Origin: Aureobasidium sp. EXF-3400
Taxonomy: Eukaryota > Ascomycota > Dothideomycetes > Dothideales > Saccotheciaceae
Reading direction: 5' to 3'
Assembly (NCBI GenBank): GCA_024195585.1
Contig: SWBL01000361.1
Location: 1 to 49,606, forward strand
Length of the DNA stretch: 49,606 nucleotides
Shown here: positions 44,930 to 49,606 of the stretch, piece by piece
How positions within the stretch are numbered: position 1 is the stretch's first letter
How the letters are laid out: every line of letters starts with the position of its first letter
Made by a program: the position numbers and the translations under genes
The notes under the pieces: model-generated
The model's input: the letters and a program-made list of their open reading frames with translations, nothing else
Database searches by the model: none
Told to the model about the DNA's origin: nothing

Positions 44930-46013
44930 ATGCGCCTCTTGTTGATCCGCCATGGTGAGACGGTTGACAATGTAGCCGGTATACTGTAAGATCTATGCTC
45001 CTGCTTGCAAATGGCGAATCTTTCTGACTGACCTCGACAGTGCTGGCAGAAGAGACTCAGCCCTCACCAATCATGGAGCCGAACAAGCTCGTCGCCTGAG
45101 CGATTATCTGGCCGAGAACAGACCACCGCTGACGCGCATCTTCTCTTCGACATTGCAACGCGCCCACAAGACAGCTACCATCTTAGCCGCAAAGCAATCC
45201 AACAAAGACCTGAATGTCACCACTGTCGATTCCTTGATCGAGCGTGACTTTGGCTACTACGAGGGCAAAACCAATCGCCTGCGCAAGGGCCCCAATCGAG
45301 AGGAACATAAGAAAGAGCCAGGCTTTGTCGACGTTGAGTCCAAGGACAATCTTGGTGTCCGCGCAGACTTGTTTTTGGACGACCATCTCTTGCCCATCTT
45401 GGATGACGAAGCCGATTTCGGTGGTGCTGCTGAGCATGTCGTTGCGATTGTGTCCCATGGCATCTTGCTGTCGAGCCTTTGGCGAAGACTGCTGCTCCGT
45501 CTGGGCCCAAAGAGCATAAAGGTCTCCCGCGAAGCCATTGCAGCTCGAGGTCAAGTTGTTCTTGCTCACCTGGGCGGATGGAGCAATACCGGCTTCCTCG
45601 AGCTGTCAATCGAAAGCCTGGACCCTCAAAGTAGCCCGGAACTGGACATCGTTCTGCCTCCTATGACTCCTTCTCTGGACGAGCAGCCAATCACTACTGA
45701 TGTGCCATCGTCTAAAAGCCCAATCGTTACTTCACCTCCTCACCTGGTGACAGAATCATCTGAAGCAGAGATGCCAACAGATCAGCTCGATGTTGTTGGC
45801 AGAGTAAGTGTTACGAAAAGCGCTATTGAGCCTGGACCAGGTGAGGAAGATGGTCCTAGACTGCTCGAAGGCTACCGTACAACCATCCTTGTTGTCGATG
45901 GCCAGCAGCATCTGCAAGGCTTAAAGCGACAACGAGGTGGTATCGGTCGAGCCGAACATGATGACAAACAGCAAAGCATGACGACTTTTTTCAAAAGGGC
46001 CAGAAAGGACTAA
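44930..46013 (+). CDS. Histidine phosphatase (phosphoglycerate-mutase-like) with C-terminal PIP-box-like motif
   Basis: Two exons, 44930-44985 and 45041-46013, joined across a 55-nt intron (GTAAGA...CTGAC...GACAG), give 342 aa. The N-terminus MRLLLIRHGETVDNVAG holds the RHGE motif with phospho-acceptor His8. Exon 2 continues AGRRDSALTNHGAEQARRLSDYL and SSTLQRAHKTA, then DFGYYEGK (acid region) and IVSHGILLSSLWRRL with the second active-site His. The fold is a histidine phosphatase; a mutase or phosphatase activity on a specific substrate cannot be told from sequence. After the domain (about residue 180) comes a disordered tail of about 160 residues ending KQQSMTTFFKRARKD. QQSMTTFF at 329-336 fits the PCNA-binding PIP-box consensus QxxhxxaaH-type pattern exactly, with a basic flank, at the extreme C-terminus. 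Exon 1 is only 18 codons plus two bases; it is fixed by the need for RHGE. Confidence 0.88.
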
Positions 46014-47275
46014 GTTCCTTGTTTGCCTATGCCTGGCGTCTCAGAAGCAAGAGATGCTTGCGCATAGGTGATCACTAGTATGGTAAGCTCTCACTTTTCT
46101 TTCTTCTCACCCTCTATCATGATGAAAAAGCAATATCTCACAGACCTGATCGGAAATCACTATGTCGATCATATACTTGTTGTCCAACTGCTGTCTGACA
46201 ATCATATTTCATCTTACACTTTGTTCGAATGTTGATCGTCTGAACCAAAATGCTAACTTGAACAAGACAGGTCTAAGTTCTTCTATCATGGATGAGGTGC
46301 AAATAGGCACATGTGGTTGTATGCATGTCTTCTGGAGTTTACCTGTCGCAGAGGCTGCACAAGTGCCATCAATGCTCGTGAAACCTTTTTACCACATCGC
46401 TGCCATGCGTCGTCAAGTGTTATTTAGAACAAGTGCTCGTAGAACCCCTAAATCAAGAATCTCGTCCTGTCTCATCTATGTCTGTGTCACGGGAGTGTTC
46501 TTCGGCGACTAATCACCAACCTTTGTCACATTGCACTGCAGTGACAGCACGCTACCCAGCACGTTCGCTTGTAGATCTTGCTTCGCTTTGCGCCAGTAAA
46601 AGAGCAGCATGGTTGATGCGACTTTGCCAGCCACGCGCCCCACTCTCCAACCTCACACCAACCTTGACCGACTCAGCTTGCCAGTGAACAAGGCTTTCCG
46701 CAAACATGACCATACTGAACGCCCAGTAAACATGACCATTGTGACTTCTCGAGACATCAAGACCAAAGAAGGTTACAGTTTTGTGCTTTTAGTAGAAGTC
46801 GCTGATGCTTGATATTGTGTGACCAGAAATGTCACTCGGACTCGCACAAGACATTCTTCCAACTTTGTTGTCTCAGCAGTGGGAGGAAGTATACCAATCT
46901 TACTAATGACACATCGGTGATACAAAGTATGTCAATTCTATGAGACTTGTACAAAGGTAGACCAGAAATATGTCTCTCATCGAAGGCGAGTCGCCCAAGT
47001 CTTGTCTCACTTTCTTCTCTCACCTCTCTTACCCAGCCACCTCAAAAGGCTCAAAAATCCACCTTTCGTACACCCAGCCATCTTGGACCCACCACTTACA
47101 CTGCCTCTTTCTTGCAACATCATCTTTGCACCTCTCCCCACGTTTTGCTCTGATATCCTTGCAATCTTCGTTTTTCTGCCGTTTATACTGTCTTTCTTCG
47201 TTGAAAAACATCTTTGTTCTTCGTTTTGCTTGATATCGCATATACTCCACAACTAATACATCTAATACCTTAATC
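46014..47275. other. Intergenic region
   Basis: About 1.26 kb with the 3' UTR of the histidine phosphatase gene and the promoter and leader of the Ser/Thr-rich gene. The last 250 nt (47000-47240) are CT-rich in the sense of the downstream gene, as is common for fungal leaders. Open frames up to 116 codons show no protein features. Confidence 0.5.
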
Positions 47276-48239
47276 ATGAAGACTGGGTTGCTACTCGCTG
47301 TATTGCCTGTACTGGTCTCAGCACAGGAAAATGTTACTGGTATTGCATCTCTTTTCCTTTTGTCTTTGATTTCTTACCTGCTCGTTTCTTCAGCTATCCC
47401 CTCGATCAAAGATACGTCAATGCTAACTCTCCTTGCCGCTCACAGCAACAATCTCAATTCCACCTTCCTCGACACTAGCAGTAGTGATCCCCATTCAAAC
47501 AACCGCAACAACAGACTTTACAACCATTACTTCTTGTGCAGAAAGCATTGCTGGATGTTCTGCTACCGCTACTGAGCAGCAATCGCAAACCACCAATGCA
47601 GTCTCTGTGCTTTCATCTGCTTTGGCGACGTTTCCGTCTAGTTTGCTGCCGAGTACGACGTATACGTTTGATTTTACGACGACAAGGACTTCACTGGTGT
47701 CTAGTGTTGTAGTAAGTGGGAGTGCTTCTACTTCGATGTCTACTGCCAGTTCTGGAAACTTGCAGAGTAGTGGAGCAGCACAGACAACAGTCACAGCGCC
47801 TACGATTGTGGTCAGTGGACAGCAAACAGTGACATTGTTGTCCAGTGGAGGAAGTTTGATCTCGCTGTCGACTGGTGTTGCTTCTGCTTCCTCCACTTCT
47901 GCTGCATCTGCATCTTCGTCAAGGAACCCTACAACAACACTATCGACGACCTCAACGATATCATCTACCTTGACAACTATCACCACCTCTACTTCCTCGG
48001 CAAACACACAAAACTCATCACTATCTTCTTCAGCAGCTGAATCCAGCAGTAGCGTAATATCATCACATCAACAAACGACAACACAATCAACGGAAACAAC
48101 TGCTTCAGGGACTGCAACGAATACAGTCAGACCTGCTACTACCACTGCTGCACCACCTATTAATGCAGCTATTGGCAACCAACCTTGTGCAATTCTTGGA
48201 ATGCTTGTTATTGGTGTAGGTCTTTGTCTACTTGCTTGA
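47276..48239 (+). CDS. Secreted Ser/Thr-rich, probably GPI-anchored surface protein
   Basis: Two exons, 47276-47339 and 47446-48239, are joined across a 106-nt intron with branch point TGCTAAC, giving 285 aa. The first 16 residues (MKTGLLLAVLPVLVSA) form a signal peptide with cleavage before QENVT. The mature part is dominated by Ser, Thr and Ala (runs such as SASSTSAASASSS and TTSTISSTLTTITTSTSS), expected to be heavily O-mannosylated, with one Cys pair near the start (TSCAESIAGCS). The C-terminus has a small-residue region (PPINAAIGNQP) and then a hydrophobic tail (ILGMLVIGVGLCLLA), as in GPI-anchored fungal wall proteins. No enzyme domain is present. Function is unknown beyond a likely place at the plasma membrane or wall. 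Confidence 0.8.
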
Positions 48240-48967
48240 GATTCTGGGTTTTGCGAGTTTGATGTTTCTTGTTGGTGTTTGATGTTCATATGGGTTGATT
48301 GAGTGGTCTGGTGTCTGGGGCTGTAAGTAATTGGTGTTTGGAAGGGGGAAATGTACAAAAGGAACCTTTTTCAAGGAGGGCAGGAGGTATGGTGTTTTTT
48401 GGGGTATTCGAATGATGAAAGGGATGGGGATGTTGATGAAGAATGATTGATGATAAGGAAGAGAATAATATACTTAATGCTTAATTCAACTCTATGGTCG
48501 TTTGACTTACCTCATTCTTGGTGCTTGGATAGTTCTCTTGATTGCATTTCGAAGCAACGATACTTGTTGATCTATGACATGATGGTCCAGACCACAAAGT
48601 ATCGATCAAGAAGTCAAACAGAAAGACAGCTTATCTGCGTGCACAAGTCACTGGTCACAAGGAAAGAGAAGAAGTATGTTTTTTCCAAGGTTTCCCGTAG
48701 GAAAGACCGTATTTGTTTCATTTTTGTTTTTTGCAAAGAAGGACTTGCAAATGGTGTTTTGACCATCAACGAGAGGTAAATGCCCTCTTTCAACAACCAC
48801 TCGTTGTCATCCGCGCGTCCAACAGTCACAAGACTTTCGCCCCGACCATATCAAGACAGATGAAGCATGCGACGATTCCTCCAGGAGTAGATGATCCTCT
48901 CGATCAAAACGCCAGTCTAAGCCATCCTCATACTGCCATCCTCAGACTGTGACTGCGAAGAGCACAT
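48240..48967. other. Convergent intergenic region
   Basis: About 730 nt between the stop of the Ser/Thr-rich gene and the stop of the eS10 gene, so both 3' UTRs. A 110-codon plus-strand frame at 48447-48779 has no motif and is not supported as a gene. Confidence 0.5.
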
Positions 48968-49561
48968 TTAAGAGGGAGGGGCAGCACCGCGGCCACGGCC
49001 GAAGCCACCACGGAACTGGGGGTTGAACTCGCCAGGGGCAGCACCCTCCTTACCCTCACCAGCATCGCGGCGACGGTACTCGCCACGCTCACGGTCACCA
49101 CGGGGACCACCACGGCCGCCACGGGGACGGTCCTCACCACCGAGCATACCACGGGGGGGAGCGTGAGAGCGCTGCTGCTTGATGTGGGTCTGGGGGACGA
49201 TCTCGGCGGGGAGGTGGAGCCACTCGCGGAGGTAGTCAAGGCCCTCGGCGGTGAGGCTGTGAGTGCAGAGTTAGCATGTGGTGGTTGTTTAAGGAGCTTG
49301 AGAACGTACGTGTAGTAGTACCACTGCCAGGAGAACTGGGTCTTGAGGTAACCACGGGAGGTCAGGGACTGGCAAGCCTTGATGACATAGAGGTTCTTGG
49401 TGTCAATGTCACCGTGCTTGGGCTGGTTGAAGTCCTTCTTTGCGACGAGAACACCCTCTGGTTGGAATTAGTATACTGGGCGCGCAAGAGCTGATCAAGG
49501 ATAACCTACCGCGGAAGAGGTACTCGTGAATGAGCTTACGGTCGGCCTTGGGAATCAGCAT
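48968..49561 (-). CDS. RPS10: 40S ribosomal protein eS10
   Basis: Three exons on the minus strand, 49561-49510, 49457-49310 and 49256-48968, with introns of 52 and 53 nt, give 162 aa, the normal eS10 size. The start MLIPKADRKLIHEYLFREGV, then VAKKDFNQPKHGDIDTKNLY and SRGYLKTQFSWQWYYYTLT, and LDYLREWLHLPAEIVP match the S10/plectin domain. The C-terminal third is Arg/Gly-rich (GGEDRPRGGRGGPRGDRERG, then FRGGFGRGRGAAPPS), as in other eukaryotic eS10 proteins. It sits on the head and beak of the 40S subunit. The coding sequence is complete; only 45 nt of leader lie inside the window, so the promoter is mostly outside. The codon choice is strongly biased to C-ending and GGx/CGT codons typical of highly expressed genes. 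Confidence 0.95.
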
Positions 49562-49606
49562 CTTGACGATTGATGTATTTGGATCAACGTGGGGCTTGGG
49601 CGATGT

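Noticed and set aside
34943..46013. Possible functional link between the FBPase-2 half at 34943 and the histidine phosphatase at 44930
   Set aside because: Both belong to the same large superfamily, but they differ in architecture and lie 9 kb apart with unrelated genes between, so proximity is not evidence of a shared pathway.
47495..48007. 170-codon antisense frame in the Ser/Thr-rich gene
   Set aside because: Its Val/Glu/Asp-rich translation is the reverse complement of Ser/Thr/Ala repeats; the sense frame has signal peptide, intron and GPI-like tail.
1..49606. tRNA, dispersed 5S rRNA, CRISPR arrays and intact transposons
   Set aside because: I scanned intergenic parts for T-loop and 5S-like sequences, regular spaced repeats, terminal inverted repeats and transposase motifs by eye and found none; a dedicated search could still reveal diverged copies.

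Overview
This is nuclear DNA of a filamentous ascomycete (Pezizomycotina; a Dothideomycetes-like fungus is my best guess, from gene style only). The evidence is about a dozen genes on both strands, most carrying one to three short introns of roughly 45-60 nt with GT...AG ends and CTRAY-like branch points. The products are recognisably fungal: Rrp12, the mitochondrial arginine enzyme Arg8, a fungal P-loop sulfotransferase-like protein, a secreted S10 carboxypeptidase, a Tom1/HUWE1 ubiquitin ligase, a bifunctional PFK-2/FBPase-2 and ribosomal protein eS10. I see no prokaryotic operons, CRISPR arrays, tRNA or rRNA genes and no intact transposon.

Layout. 223-4148 (+) RRP12, meeting tail to tail a three-exon SAM methyltransferase-like gene at 4553-5901 (-). 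That gene is divergent from ARG8 at 6385-7934 (+), whose promoter carries a perfect Gcn4/CpcA-type TGACTCA. 8114-11098 is hard to read: a possible membrane protein, a 277-codon open frame, a Gly-rich fragment and an unresolved minus-strand gene. 11386-12470 (-) is the sulfotransferase-like gene with a C-terminal membrane segment, and 13194-15076 (-) is the S10 carboxypeptidase. A gene-poor 3.5 kb follows, then a fungal hypothetical protein with a PP1-docking-like KKVSF motif at 18605-19519 (+). About 2.4 kb of sparse DNA holds a diverged direct repeat. 21937-34003 (-) is the giant TOM1 gene (four exons, 3968 aa). 34943-36484 (-) is PFK-2/FBPase-2. 38312-39523 (+) encodes a protein with an N-myristoylation-type start. 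40205-43261 (-) encodes a long disordered protein ending in Cys clusters, behind a long pyrimidine-rich leader. 44930-46013 (+) is a histidine phosphatase with a C-terminal PIP-box-like motif. 47276-48239 (+) is a Ser/Thr-rich, probably GPI-anchored surface protein, and 48968-49561 (-) is eS10.

The genes are mostly independent housekeeping loci and do not form a cluster. Rrp12 and eS10 both serve the 40S ribosomal subunit. The observation most worth following is the perfect PIP-box consensus plus basic tail at the very end of the histidine phosphatase. Next come the myristoylation-type N-terminus at 38312, the KKVSF motif at 19145 and the unresolved reading frames at 8.7-11.1 kb. All exon boundaries were derived by reading splice signals and keeping frame; none is confirmed by transcripts.
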